From: Aedes albopictus
Lineage: Eukaryota; Arthropoda; Insecta; Diptera; Culicidae
DNA length: 64,000 nt
Reading direction: 5' to 3'
Assembly (NCBI RefSeq): GCF_035046485.1
Contig: NC_085137.1
Location: 16,459,346 to 16,523,345 of the forward strand
Positions 10,625 to 22,125 of this stretch are shown piece after piece (the stretch's first letter is position 1; every line of letters begins with the position of its first letter). The translations under genes were made by a program, and so were the position numbers. A model generated the notes under the pieces. The model made no database searches, was not told the DNA's origin, and was given only the letters and a program-made list of their open reading frames with translations.

Positions 10625-12460
10625 AAAACTGGAGGAATACCTAGAAAACAAATTGTTTAATTCTTAGGAAATGTCTTGATTTTTTTAGAAAATTGTCCTC
10701 AAAAATCTAGGCTGATTTTCTGAAGCAATTCCTGGAAGAATTCGAAGAGAAATTCATCTATCAGCTATCCTTGCAGAAAATACACGATTTACTTGTGAGA
10801 AATATGGGGAATACAAACCAGTGAAATTCCTGAAATATTCTAAATTTTGGCAGGAATCTACGGAAAAAAATCTTGCTCAACTCACTAAAAGAAATCATTA
10901 AAGAATCTGCGAAGGAATTTTTCAAAAAATTTCCTGAAAAAAATAGAAGATTTCATGAGGAACATTAAGGAGCATTTTTTGAAGGATTGCGTGGAAGATT
11001 TTTTTTTATAGGATCTAAGTTCATTCGAAGGAATTAATGGAGCAATTTTGGAAGGATTTCAAGGAACATCCGCTAATAGAACCCTTGAATAAATATATAG
11101 AGCAATTTTAGATGGAACACTGAAACATTCTAAAGAAATCCTTGGAAGATTTTCATAAGGGACCTTTCTGAATTTCTAAAGAATGTTTTATTTGTAAATA
11201 CTTGGAAGATTTCCCGGAAGGAACTCTTTGAAATAATGTTTTTGAACACTACAGCAGATTTTGTAAATTTAGGGAAGAAGTTCTAGAGAAATTTGAAAAA
11301 ATCAGGAATAGTTTCTGAAAAAAACGTGGAAAGATTTTCTAAAATAATCGCTTAATAGCTTTTTGACGAATTTTTGAACGATACTCTGGAAGGTTTTAAA
11401 GGAATCTCTGGAGAAGTATTCCAACCAGAAGAAGTTTTAGAAATCAATCAGAAGAAATCTGCGAAAAATTTTCTAGAAGAATTTCTGCACGAAATACCTG
11501 GAAGAATATCTGCACGGAATCCTAAGAAATTTCTAAAGAAACCTACTAACTAGTTTCTGAAAAAGTCGCTGGAAATTTTCTGAAATTCGCTCCTGTAGAA
11601 ATTTCTGAAGTTATCTCTGGAAAACTTATTTGTGGAAATTTCAAGACGGTTCTCTAGAAGAATTACTATAGGAATCCATGTCAAAATTTCTGAAATGATT
11701 CTTCGAGAATGTTTTTTGAAGGAATCCAATTTTCCAGTAAAATGTTTGTGAAAAAAGAAAATTCTGAAGAAATTTGTAGATTTTTTAAGGAATCCAATTT
11801 TCATTAAAAACGTTTATGAAAAAAGAAATTTCTGAAGAATTTGTATATAAATGTCTTAAGTCTGTCCAGCAGTAATTTGAAAAAAAAAAACAAAGGGGCA
11901 AGATTCCGTGGAGGATTTTATGGAGCATTTTCGAAGAAATTCAAAGAAGATTTTTTGAGGCAACCCTCAAAAATTGAGGAACTTGTGTAAGAATCTCTTG
12001 AAGAACTCTCAAAGGAATTGATGAAGGATTTTTCAAAGAAATCTGTAGAGTTTTTAAGGAATCCCGGAATAATTTCTTAAGGAAACTTTTTGAAGAATGT
12101 CTTGATTAATACTTGGAGCATTTTTTCAATAAATCCATGGAAGAATTTGTAGACAATTTTTGAATTTCTGATATATTTTTTTATATAATTACTAGATAAA
12201 TTTCTGAGGTTTTCTAGTAGAATCCTTCTGTAGAAATATCTAGAGGAATTACTGAAGGAAATTGTTAAATAATTTCTTTAAAAAAAGATTTTCTAAAGGT
12301 TGGTTGTTGGAAAAAAATCTGGAGGTAATCCTGGAAACTTTTGCGAAAGTATATCTGAAGGATTTTTTTTTAGAATTCCCCCAGTATATGTAATGGAAAC
12401 TTTGGAGGACATTCTGGAGGAATTTATCCAACATTCTGTAAAGAATTTGCTAAATGAAAA
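10625..12460. repeat. Degenerate repeat tract, A-rich GAA orientation
   Basis: Units such as TTTCTGAAGAAATTTCTGG and GGAATTTCTGGAAG recur without clean periodicity. The tract is more A-rich and more decayed than those at 38 or 53 kb. It continues beyond the MITE at 12461-12700. Confidence 0.65.
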
Positions 12461-12700
12461 GGGTATTGGTTCGCTTATTAAGTATGTGGCTCCCATTTTC
12501 ATCCTACGAAATCTCGTTAATACAGATAAAAAAAAATCCTACGAAAATCAAAGGATTGAAGCGCTGTTTGTTTTGTTTCTTATTTTTGTTTTGTTGGTTA
12601 GAAGTGAGCATCCATGAAAACAAAAAGAACGGGGCCCTAATCGTTTGTTTTCGAATAGGATGAATATGGGAGCGTGAAATAACTGATGACACACATACCC
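12461..12700. mobile_element. GGGTAT-ended MITE, copy A
   Basis: It begins GGGTATTGGTTC and ends ACACATACCC (short inverted ends). It is colinear with 34022-34214, sharing GTGGCTCCCATTTTCATCC, AAAGGATTGAAGCG and CCATGAAAACAAAAAGAACG. This copy carries an extra ~35 bp after TACGAAA compared with copy B. There is no coding capacity. Confidence 0.8.
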
Positions 12701-12836
12701 CATTTGGAGGAAATTCTCAGAAGAGTTTCTAAAGTTTTACAAAAAAAGCTCCAAGGAATCGCTCCAAGAACTTCTGAAAAAAAAATGTATCGAATATTTT
12801 CCCAAAAATTTCTGGAGTGATGGATGTTTTTCTTTA

Positions 12837-13185
12837 AGGCGAAACTAGATTCATTTCCTCACTTTTTGGTTTTTGATTCTTTATAAAATAACGAAGCAAT
12901 ATTTTCAAAATCGGTTTTCGTGCTCATGTAGAGTAATGGGTCAAGGTATCTCCTGATTTTTTTCCAGGTCGGAAATGTTTTTCGTTTTTGCAGAAACCAT
13001 TTTTAAACAAAATTTCACAAAAAAATGGTTTCTGCAAAAACGAAAAACATTTTCGACCTGGAAAAAATTCAGGAGATACCTTGATCCATACACATGTGCA
13101 CGAAAACCGATTTTGAAAATATTGCTTCGTTATTTTATAAAAAATCAAAAACCAAAAAAATGAGGAAAAGCTTCCAGTTTCGCCT
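12837..13185. mobile_element. Fold-back MITE (near-complete palindrome), 349 bp
   Basis: The whole element is one long inverted repeat: each arm is ~170 bp and they meet near 13020. Ends are AGGCGAAACT and AGTTTCGCCT with TA on both sides (12835-12836, 13186-13187). The arms match at high identity, including GGTTTCTGCAAAAACGAAAA near the centre. A single arm of the same family lies at 36488-36690. Confidence 0.85.
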
Positions 13186-13319
13186 TAAAAAAAATTGAGA
13201 AAGAACAGGACACAACAGGTGAAGTACTAAATAGTTATGAGATGATTTTCCTATTACAATCAGGTGGTTAATTCTTCGTTTCTGCAATGAAATGGTGCAA
13301 AGTTTCCAGAAAGTTCCCA

Positions 13320-14452
13320 GAGAGCCCAAAAAAGGGGGTTCCAAGGGGTTTCAGTGACGTTTCAGGGTTGTTGCAGGGGATTTGAGGAGCCTTTTAAGGG
13401 CGTTCTGTCAAGATGTGTTGGCGCTTCAATAGGATTACGAGGAATTCAGGGGCACTTCTGTAGTATTAAGGGGCTTAAAGGGCAATTCAGGAGCCTTTAA
13501 AGGGTATTGCAAGTGGTTTCTAAGTAATTTCAGAGTCATTAAAGATAGTTTCAGGGTGTTTCAGGAACATTTAAAGGGCGTTCTTTGAGGTTTTAGAGGC
13601 GTTTTATAGCATTTCAGAGGCGTTTCAAGGGGGTTTCCAGTGCGTAGCAGAGGTTTTATGGACCTTATTAAACACGACCGAAAGGGTTTCAGCGGCATTT
13701 CAATTTGATAATGATGATTTCAAGGGCGTTTCAACACTGGCGGAGCCAGCATTTTCTTTTTTCTTACTCACTCTGCTAAACATACACGAGAAAGAGAAAG
13801 ATAGAAGAGCGGGCAGCTTGCCTCCTCTTTTATTCCGCTCTTTCTCGTGTATGTTTAGGAGAGTGAGTGAGAAAAAAGAAAATACTGGCTCCGCTAATGC
13901 GTTTCAATAGGATTACGGAGGTCAGGGTCGCATCAGGAGATTTCAAAGAACATTTAAATCACCTTTAATTCAAATGGTATTTCAGGGGCGTCTCAAGATT
14001 GTGATGGAGTCTCTAAGAATCCTCTTAAACCTCCTGAAATGCTTCTAAGATCCCCCTTAAACCCCCTCGGACGCCACGTAACGCATCTGAGAGGCTCCAA
14101 AACCCTCGAAAACTCCTCCGTAACGCTTCCGTAACGCCTCTGAATCCCGCTGAAAATGCTCTAAAACTTCCTGAAATGCCTCCAAAATTCCCCCTTAAAT
14201 TCCCTCGGACCCTATGTAACGCACCTGAGATTTTTCGAAACACCCAAACGCCTCCGCAACGGCTCTGAAACCAGCCTAAAAAGCTATGAGACTTCCTGAA
14301 ATGTCTCCAAATCTCCCATAAGACCCACTCGGACCCCATGTAACGCGCGTGAAATCTTCGAAAACCTCCGAAAATGTATCTGTTACGCCACCAAAACCCG
14401 TCGAAAATCCGCTGAAACTATCTGCAATGCTTTCAAAAACCCCCTCAGACCC
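13320..14452. repeat. Second degenerate repeat family (TTTCAGGGGCGTTTC type)
   Basis: A degraded ~11-12 bp unit, distinct from the GGAATTCC family. 13320-13990 reads TTTCAGGGGC/TTTAAAGGGCG; from ~13995 to 14452 the complementary style (CCTCTGAAACGCC, CTGAAATGCC) is on top. It is interrupted by a MITE at 13735-13898 and resumes after the solo LTR at 15225. Confidence 0.65.
13735..13898. mobile_element. Short inverted-repeat MITE, 164 bp
   Basis: Arms of ~58 bp (GCGGAGCCAGCATTTTCTTT... against its complement ending GGCTCCGC at 13894) surround a short centre. GCGTTTCAA flanks both sides (13726-13734, 13899-13907), a possible 9-bp target duplication. The host tract itself repeats that motif, so the duplication is not certain. 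Confidence 0.8.
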
Positions 14453-15224
14453 TGTTACGACCCCTCGGTCGGCGCGCCGCTTTAAAAGGATTGACAATAG
14501 GACGGTCGAGCATGCACCGGACTCTCGGACGAGACGATCTGCCATTCGCGTGTGGGTTGTTTACAACAGATGCTGGTGATAAATGATATTGCAAAGTGAT
14601 GTGCACATGCAACAAATTTGCTTCAAAGAAGATTCGGTTAAATATTGCTTTGCCTAATTATAGATATTATTGAATTGTTTGAATTGGAGAATTTAGTTGA
14701 TTTGAAATCTATTAGGGTAAGATAAGAATATTTACCAATGGATATCGTTGCTTAAACTATTGAATTCATTACTCAGGTATAACCTTGAACTACGATTTGC
14801 CCTCGATAGTATACGTGTATTCTAAAATCGATTAAGAATAAGCGGTAAGCCTAATTGAATTCCTTATATAACACTTGAATTAATATGGCAATTGATAGGT
14901 GAAATCGGAGGAAATATCGTCGCATATTGTGTAGTACGTGGAGAAAGTTCAGTAGCGAGAAAGAGACGGTAAATCCAATTAGAATTTGTTTGATTTGTTT
15001 CGCAGTACGGTTTCAATTGAGATCTTTTTGCAGGTGAGAAATCTCACGGTAATTAAGGTGAATAGTTGAAGAACATAAGGAGTAAGAGTGCTAAACGTAA
15101 GTTTAAGCTGAAATCACTACAAGAAACATAGCCTTAATTCTCTGTATTAATTTTCAGAAAGTTTTTAATACACTCTTCATTAAAAACTTGGGCAATCTTA
15201 TTCCTAGTTGGTCGCACGCCAACA
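14453..15224. mobile_element. Solo LTR of an LTR retrotransposon, 772 bp
   Basis: It starts TGTTACGACCCCTCGG and ends GCACGCCAACA, giving the TG...CA ends of an LTR. It is flanked by an exact 5-bp duplication GACCC (14448-14452 and 15225-15229), as integrases of LTR elements make. A TATA-like TTTAAAAGG lies near the start. No gag-pol sequence or second LTR is present, so the copy probably arose by recombination between two LTRs. Gypsy or Bel/Pao origin cannot be told from the LTR alone. The degenerate tract resumes immediately after it. Confidence 0.82.
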
Positions 15225-15840
15225 GACCCCCTGAAACACCCCTGCAACCTTCCTTTGCTCTCCCCTATAAACACCCCCTCCTGACCGCCACTGCAATAGT
15301 TCCCCGCCCGTTAATATTACATATTCTCATGCACAATATTGGTTCTGTATCAAGGTTTTAGTGTATCAAGGACTGATATTGCGTGCAACTCCTGCAACCT
15401 CCTGAAAATCCAGGCCTTCCCGAACAGAAGAAAATAACAAGTGAATAACATATCAAGGTATTTATCGTAAATACTTCCATACCTTGATATGCCCTTCATT
15501 AGGTGGTAATAAGAGGCAAAATAACAAAAACGAATACCAAAATTTTGTATAAATAACACCTAGAAAATAACAAGTCTTGTTATTTCAATAATGAATGCAT
15601 ACCTTAAATTTCAATTGCTGTATTTGTTATTCCAAAGTTTTTGAATAACAAACTAATAACATTTCTTGTTATTAAATGTTTCATATGTTCGATTGCTTCA
15701 TGATGTAATAGCAAATCTTGTTCTTCGGTTATTTTCACTGCTATACTAACAAATAATACATCAATACCAAACTCTGCTCAAATACCTCTAACTGTTATTG
15801 TGATGTTCTCATAACATTTCGTACAATAACGCAGCAATGA
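15225..15840. repeat. Degenerate tract remainder and AT-rich ATAACA-rich element
   Basis: 15225-15300 continues the CCTGAAACACC family. 15400-15800 is rich in AATAACAAG/CTTGTTATT words in both orientations and contains a stem ATATCAAGGTAT (15449-15460) paired with ATACCTTGATAT (15479-15490). It is probably a decayed inverted-repeat element; boundaries were not found. Confidence 0.4.
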
Positions 15841-16084
15841 CAATTTTAGGTATTAGAGCACATGTTGCTCTTCGCATGTTATTTGTAAGGTATGCCCTTC
15901 TGCTCGGGTTTTCAGCTAGCACAGAGAAGGACTTGCCGACATGGGGCCTCCACCTTCCCTGGTGCTTCCCATCCTCTTTCCGGCCCCTTTCCATCCGTGG
16001 ACTCGGATGTAACCCAGTAGACCGACTTCACGACAGCAACTCTACCAGGATGATCTTCTCGCGAGCACTTATTCGCTATACATT
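15841..16084. other. Spacer, no gene seen
   Basis: Mixed-composition DNA with short ORFs on both strands, none recognisable. It abuts the SINE insertion and the LINE remnant downstream, and may be the far side of the same LINE remnant, but I could not show homology. Confidence 0.3.
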
Positions 16085-16092
16085 CTGCCGTG

Positions 16093-16350
16093 CGAGGTCA
16101 CCAGTTAGCCTAGTGGTTAAGGCTATGGATCATCAATCCGGAGACGCGGATTCGATTACCGTTCCAGTCGGGAAAATTTTCTCGACTCCCTGGGCATATC
16201 ATTGTGCTTGCCTCACAATATACAAATTCATGCAATGGTAAGCACAGAAAGTCCTTCAATTAATAACTGTGGAAGTGCTCCCGGAATACTTAGTTGAAAA
16301 GAGGCAGGTCTAGTTCCAATGCAAACGTCGAGCCATAAAGAAGAAGAATC
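16093..16350 (+). mobile_element. tRNA-derived SINE, second family
   Basis: The head contains an A box TAGCCTAGTGG (16106-16116) and a slightly degraded B box GGATTCGATTACC (16148-16160). The body ends in an AAGAAGAAGAA tail. CTGCCGTG occurs directly before (16085-16092) and after (16351-16358), a plausible 8-bp target duplication. The head differs from the SINEs at 5.4, 38.1 and 54.7 kb. Confidence 0.82.
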
Positions 16351-16385
16351 CTGCCGTGTCGATCGAGCATATTGGTCTATATGTC

Positions 16386-16680
16386 GACGGATCTTATTGT
16401 GGTTTCTCCGCTTTTAGGTCGGCCGCTTCCAGACCACTGGGAAGATTCCCTCGTCCAGGTATTTCTGCCTGGATCTGAACATCCCACGAGCGTAGCTATT
16501 GCAAAGTTCCTCATCGTTAGCCCCAGTCCCAACCTAGTTGTAACGCGGAAAGAGTCCCCCTATAATCCCCTTCAACATCTCTGGAGACTGCTCTGTAGGA
16601 GCCATTACACCTGTTGTCTTGGCCATCACGGTCCTGTAGGCATTACCCACAGATTCGCATTGGCACTCTGACAGAGACCC
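16386..16680 (-). pseudogene. Decayed LINE ORF2 fragment (pre-RT region)
   Basis: On the minus strand one frame reads NAYRTVMAKTTG, EQSPEMLKGIIGGLFPRY, then after a stop NDEELCNSYARG and QKYLDEGIFPVVWKRPT before another stop (16414-16416). This order matches the segment between endonuclease and reverse transcriptase in mosquito R1/LOA-like LINEs; the clade is from memory. Internal stops show it is dead. The catalytic RT motifs are missing from the window. Confidence 0.65.
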
Positions 16681-16689
16681 AGCTCAGCA

Positions 16690-18480
16690 AACCCTGCACC
16701 AGCAGAACTGCTAGTTACCGCACCTAACATCTAGTGCATAAAATTCCACGTCCCTAAAAATCCATTTCTCGAACAGCCCGAAGCAACTACCTTCAACCGT
16801 TTGTTAGAAGCATCATCTCAAATACCCGGATCCGGAAGAAGCTCATTTCCAGGTTTCTTTTCCGTGTCGGCCCAGTTTCCATTCGCAACTTTGTAGGCAC
16901 TATCCAGGAAATATACCTCTCCATACAAACTACAGCCATCCCAATGACACAAAAACCCAGAGTGGAATTGTGATGTGCCGACGAGAGAAAGAGCAACCGT
17001 TTGGCATCCTTCTTCCGGCTGGCGGCGATGGCTGGGAGCCGTGGAGAAGCAAGGCTGGAAAAATAAAATAATTGAAACGAAAAACTATATCTCATTTCCG
17101 GCTCCGTCGTCGTTTGCTTCCACTCACGGGAAACGATCGACTCAACTCGCAGCTAAGTGTGTTTGGTACAAAAAGTGCCAACTCGACGCGGAACCACACA
17201 TATGACCCCTCCAGCCAACACGACGAACGGAGCTGCGATGCTGATGCTGATGCCGAAAGGTTAAAAACACAATCCAAGAGGGCAAACAATGACATATGAT
17301 ACATTTCTTTGCACGCGCAGAACTTGGCACCGGGACGCACACGAGCGACGAGGTGTGGGCGAGGTCGAAGATTACGAACCCGGAAGGGAAACAAATTCCG
17401 GAATAGTGTTCATCCGTACCCAACCTCATGCTTCCTAGGTCGCCGTCGCCATCGTTGTCGTCGTCATGGGTAGAGCAGGAATAGTGTGACGCGACCGAGT
17501 AGTTGAGCTCATGGAACTACTAGAGAGCGTCTATTGCTTCTGCCGGTGGTAAAGGAGATAAAAAATCCTTTTTATACGTTTTCCAGCTCATAACTGTCAG
17601 AAAATTGCTTACCCTCTTGAAACGAAATACCGGATCCGGATGGGTTCGGTGGGACGCTGAAGGAAAGGACGTACACGAGTGCGAAGAAAAGCAGCTCGCG
17701 CGAAGCCGGCGAGATCCTTTATTTCCCCCCTGAAAGGATGTTTATCGCACCCTTTTAGCTTCTGTGTGTGAGGATGAGAATTGAGAAGAAAGTTGCTCCG
17801 CTGCTGCTGTTGCTGTCGACTGAAAGGCGGCAAGATAAGATGGGATGAAAGAAGGAAGACAAAAGTTTCACATTTCATCTCTGGGTTCATCATATCGCTC
17901 TGGCGCGTTGCTGCAACTCTTCGTGGTAGAATATATCTTTCGACTTATTGTTGGCACCTTTGATGTTATAGGTTCATATTTTTCATTTGATACGAGCAAA
18001 AGTTGGTGTAATCAAAGAACCGTTGGAGAAGTTTTATCACGCATACAGTATGTTGAGTTCATTTGAATGCATGAAGATTTACGATTTTGTTTTGTAACAT
18101 TTGTCCATTGTTTCTAGTTTGGGATTTGTCTGTCAAAAGGTTGTGTATGAATTTCATTAGTTTCCTAAAATTACACTAGTTTACAGCGTGTTTGAACACC
18201 GTAAATAGATGATCATTTTAGTAAAGAATCATGGCCTGACTTCAAAAACGTGATGAAAAAAAAACTACTATAGAGCGGAATTTTTTTCGACTTTCGACAT
18301 ACAATGCTGACGATTTCAAATTGATTTCCTCTATTTTTAAGTAAAGTTGCACCCTTCATACGTCTCGTTTTCCGTAACCAATGCTGTAATCGAGCTGAAC
18401 TTTTAAGTATAACTCGCAAACATCCAATATGTCAAATATATATTAAGAAAAAGAATTAAATTGATTTTTTCTTATTTTTT
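16690..18480. other. Probably single-copy DNA, no gene assigned
   Basis: Mixed composition with several short overlapping ORFs on both strands between 16790 and 18070. No conserved domain, splice-consistent coding run or element signature could be supported. 18070-18480 is AT-rich spacer. Confidence 0.35.
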
Positions 18481-18664
18481 GAAAATTTAGGGATATTGTT
18501 GAACTAGTGTAATTTCTTCAGAAATGTCTTCAGATCATCCTCCACAGATTTCTTTACAAATTTCTGCATGCATTACTTAAAAAAAACTTCCACAGATTTT
18601 TCGATAATTCTTTAATGGACCCTTGCTGAAACCCATCCTAGGATAAACTTGAAAACTATAATTA
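18480..18664. repeat. Degenerate repeat tract, first exposed piece (TTCC orientation)
   Basis: AGAAATGTCTTCAGATCATCC and similar units. The same tract reappears at 19489-19632, 23872-24180 and 25151-25315 after successive insertions are removed. Confidence 0.55.
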
Positions 18665-18667
18665 ATC

Positions 18668-19490
18668 CACCTAGCGGTGTTAGCGCCTTTCTCGTGCGGA
18701 GTGAGTCAGAAATCTTAAAAATTCTTATCGACATACTTCTTCCCCATACCATATTTCATGGTTTCAGAGAATGAAACTCCTTTAAACAGTTGCCATCTTG
18801 GATTCCCGACCACCATCTTGGGTATTCTGGTTGCCACTTTTGGATTCCGTACATCTACCCCATACCAGATACACACATATTGTATGATTTTGGTATTTTT
18901 TTCGGCTTTCAGTCACAGAAAAAGCGTTGATTATTCTAAATCATTGCCATGATTTAGAATAATCAAAGCTTTTTCTGTGACTGAAAGCCGAAAAAAAATA
19001 CCAAGTTTCCATAGATCCAGTCAGTCCCCGTAAGAAATCACAATGTATGATTTTGGAACCTAAAACTCCATTAAACAGCCGCCATCTTGAATTTTGAGAC
19101 GCCATCTTGGATTTTAGACAAAAATCTTGGGAACTACGATTCAGTTTAATATACGGCCAGTTCTAGCGGTGCTGGTCCGGATCACTGAAATGGTCATAGC
19201 TCCGGAACGTCTTGACCGATCCGCACTATTTTTAATAGCAAACAAAGCGGTAAAATTCCGGTTCGATTCGATCTATAATCCGAAAAATCGGCCAATGGGG
19301 AGTGCCTTAAAAGTGAGTGAACTTTTTTTGCGCACAGACATACATACATACACACATACAGACATCATCTCAATTCGTCGAACTGAGTTGATTGGTATAT
19401 GTGACATGGCCCTCCTAGCCTTCTATCGAAAATTCGTTTTTTAGTAAACATATAGCCTTTCAGTGCACTTCGGTGTACTAGAAAGGCAAA
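18668..19490. mobile_element. GCCTTTCT-ended repeat element with GCCGCCATCTTG blocks
   Basis: The left end is CCACCTAGCGGTGTTAGCGC then GCCTTTCTCG; the right end is TACTAGAAAGGC, so both ends share an inverted GCCTTTCT. The interior carries repeated GCCATCTTGGATT blocks and a CACATACAGACATCATCTCA segment. This arrangement is very common in Aedes repeats (recalled, not searched). There is no transposase. A strong palindrome (18890-19004) interrupts the interior. Confidence 0.6.
18890..19004. repeat. Near-perfect palindrome inside the GCCTTTCT element
   Basis: Arms of ~55 nt, for example GGCTTTCAGTCACAGAAAAA on the left and TTTTTCTGTGACTGAAAGCC on the right, flank a tiny loop near 18947. TGTATGATTTTGG occurs at 18881-18893 and again at 19044-19056, so the insertion may extend to ~19043. 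Confidence 0.85.
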
Positions 19491-20085
19491 AATCTTTCAC
19501 GAGTTCCTAAGAAAAATCCCAGGGATTTTTGAAGAAATTCTTTCAGTGACTCCTTTTGACATCTCTCGTAGATTTTCTTTAAAAAAATCATTCTTTCACA
19601 ATATCTTCTAGGGATTCCTTTAGACTTTAGAACAGTATTCCTCAGCCTAACTGTCTTTGCGAAAATTAAATTTTGAAAAGAGACTGCTGGCCGCAAGTCA
19701 TTCAAGAGTTTATTTTCAGAAATTTTCAAGACACAACATAACACAAAATTTATTTGGCTTTTTTGAAAAACTTTTCAACACTTGTGTGAAGAATTGGCAT
19801 TAGTTAAAATTCACGAATAAAAAGATTTTTTTTATCCTGGAGTTATCAGGAGATTTTATTACCCTTGAAAAAATCCTGAAAATCGTAGGGAATTGAAAAC
19901 AGGGTTTCAAGACCGTTTTGTAGTTCTTGGTATTAATAATGTTGAGCAAATTATGTCAAACTAGCTACACGAAAAATAAGCAATAGCGACACTGGCTAGA
20001 ACAGTATGAACCTCTATTAGAATATTGTGGATAAACTTGAAGCGTACTCATAGCGCAGATTAAGTGCAGAATTGAGGAAGACATA

Positions 20086-20555
20086 CAGGGGATAGACAAA
20101 ATGATTGGGACAGGAAAAGTATTTACTTTTCAAAAAATGGTAAAAGAGTTGTAATTTTTTGAAAAGTGCATCAACATATCTACAATGTTTACTGGAAGTT
20201 GATCAACTAGTTGTGTATTTGGGAAAGATCGGGCTATTCTACATGAAGTTATAAAGGTTAGCTTAGCTTAGCTTAGCTTAGCTTAGACTGACTGCACATA
20301 TCTATGGTTGCTACTCCGTGATTGACCCGAACAAATGACAGTTGCACAATGAAACTACATGAAATTATAAAGGTTTTAGAAAAAGTCATAATTATAGCCA
20401 ATTTTGAACTGTTATATCTCCGGATTCAATGAACCAAATTCAATGAAATTTTGAGCATTCATGACTTATATAATAAGCTTTCAAAAACTTTCAAAAACAG
20501 CTCTTTTACAATTTTTTGAAAAGTGAATTTTTTGCCTGTCCCGATCTATCCCCTG
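20086..20555. mobile_element. CAGGGG-ended TA-flanked MITE
   Basis: The ends CAGGGGATAGAC... and ...CTATCCCCTG are imperfect inverted repeats over ~50 bp, including TTTTCAAAAAAT. TA flanks both sides (20084-20085, 20556-20557), which fits a Tc1/mariner/pogo-dependent MITE. A retroposed fragment (20260-20354) interrupts it. Confidence 0.82.
20260..20354 (-). mobile_element. 5'-truncated retroposed fragment with (TAAGC)n tail
   Basis: On the minus strand a ~65-bp body (CAATCACGGAGTAGCAACC...) ends in a tandem TAAGC tail (20260-20285). It is flanked by a 21-bp direct repeat with one mismatch (20239-20259 and 20355-20375). The long duplication and simple-repeat tail indicate LINE-mediated insertion, into the MITE at 20086-20555. 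Confidence 0.8.
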
Positions 20556-20559
20556 TAGA

Positions 20560-21240
20560 TAAGAACACGGACAAATTTCTTGAAAAACCCCTGGATCCAG
20601 TTTCGACTCAAATTTCCAATTGGAGTTTCTTACTGCAGTTTAGGGATTTCCTGAAAAGTATATCGAACCCCTTATTTAAAAAAAAGTTTTGGAACTGTTA
20701 TGTTTTTTGAGACTTCTCATGAATTTTAAGAAATTTCTGAATAATTTGTAGGGGTTTCAGGGTTCTCGGAAGAAATTTCGAAAAACTACCTGAAGATACT
20801 GTTTTGGAAACCTTTTTAACAAGTTTCCTTCGCGTAGTTTCTTAGGAAGCCAATGAAGAAGAACCTACAAACATGATTTTCTGAGTAATGTGTGCAACTA
20901 TTTGTAGCCGAATTGAAATAGATATGAGGAACTTCCAAAAGTCTTGCTAGGGGAATGAAGAGTATCTTGTACAATCCCTATTTTTTAAAAGAAATTCTGA
21001 AAGTTTGGGCAACACTCCCTTTAAAAGAAATTGTAGGCGAAAATTCTGTATTTTTTTTATTTTTGGAAAAGTTTCCTGGAAGAAGTGCTGAATATAAAGT
21101 ACATACAAGAATTTTTTTTTGCCGATAGAAACACAATGGAAATTATTTAATTTCTATTTTCATTAAAATCAACATATTACTAACAATGAGTTCTGCCACA
21201 AGTTCAAAATCCATGGCAGAGAACCTATGAAAATTTGCCA
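20560..21240. repeat. AT-rich interior with scattered degenerate units
   Basis: Contains words of the AGAAATTTC/TTCTGAAA kind, like the degenerate tracts but very decayed, and no ORF of note. Confidence 0.35.
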
Positions 21241-22125
21241 AAACTCATTATTAAGGTGGCCCACACTTATATGAAAAACAAAAATTTCGAAAAATGCCAA
21301 GTTTTACCTTCTATATCAGTTGTTTTGGACTCCCACAAGCTACGTTCAAAATTTGAGCAAAATCGGTTGAGCCTAAGGAGGTGCTCAAAACGCTTGAAGT
21401 TTGTATGGGAAAACTTGGCCAGATGTATGCAGAAACTTTAAGTTTTCGAATTTTGCCGCTAGGTGGCGGTGTAAGCGTTCAATGATCAAACCCTTTGGTA
21501 TTATTGTAGGTGACTATACGCCAAACAACTTTGTCGAAGACCGCAAAGTAATCCAACGTCTGTGAAAAAAGTTATACCCTAGGTTAAGTGAGGATAAACT
21601 TTATTATTGTTTTTCCAATACATGTAAAGGAATTATATCAATAATGAAATCTCAATACTTTGCCTCACTTTGCCTCACTTTGCCTAGGGTATAACTTTTT
21701 TCACAGCCGTCGGATCACTTCGCGGTTTTCGACAAAGTTCGTTGGCATATAGTCACCTACAATAATACAAAAGGGCTTATTTATTGAACGCTTACAGCGC
21801 CACCTAGCGGCAAAATTCGAAAACTTAACATTTCTGCATACATTTGGCCATGTTTTCCCATACAAACTTCAAGCGTTTTGAGCACCTCCTTAGGCTCAAC
21901 CTAGGGGCGGGACAGCTCTAATATTGATTAGTGGTATTAGAAGTATTAGGAGATATTAATCCCCAAGCCATACCATTTTTGAACCAAGTAAGCCACGCCA
22001 AACTTGTTTGATTTGGAATGACACAAGGAATTATATCACGAAGAAATGACAAAACAGCCGCTGTGCTTTTGTTGATTTTGTAAATACATAGGGGAACTTA
22101 CGTAATTTCGGCCATTTTGTTGTCT

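Noticed and set aside
20260..20285. CRISPR or satellite array
   Set aside because: A short pentanucleotide tail of a retroposed fragment; no spacers.
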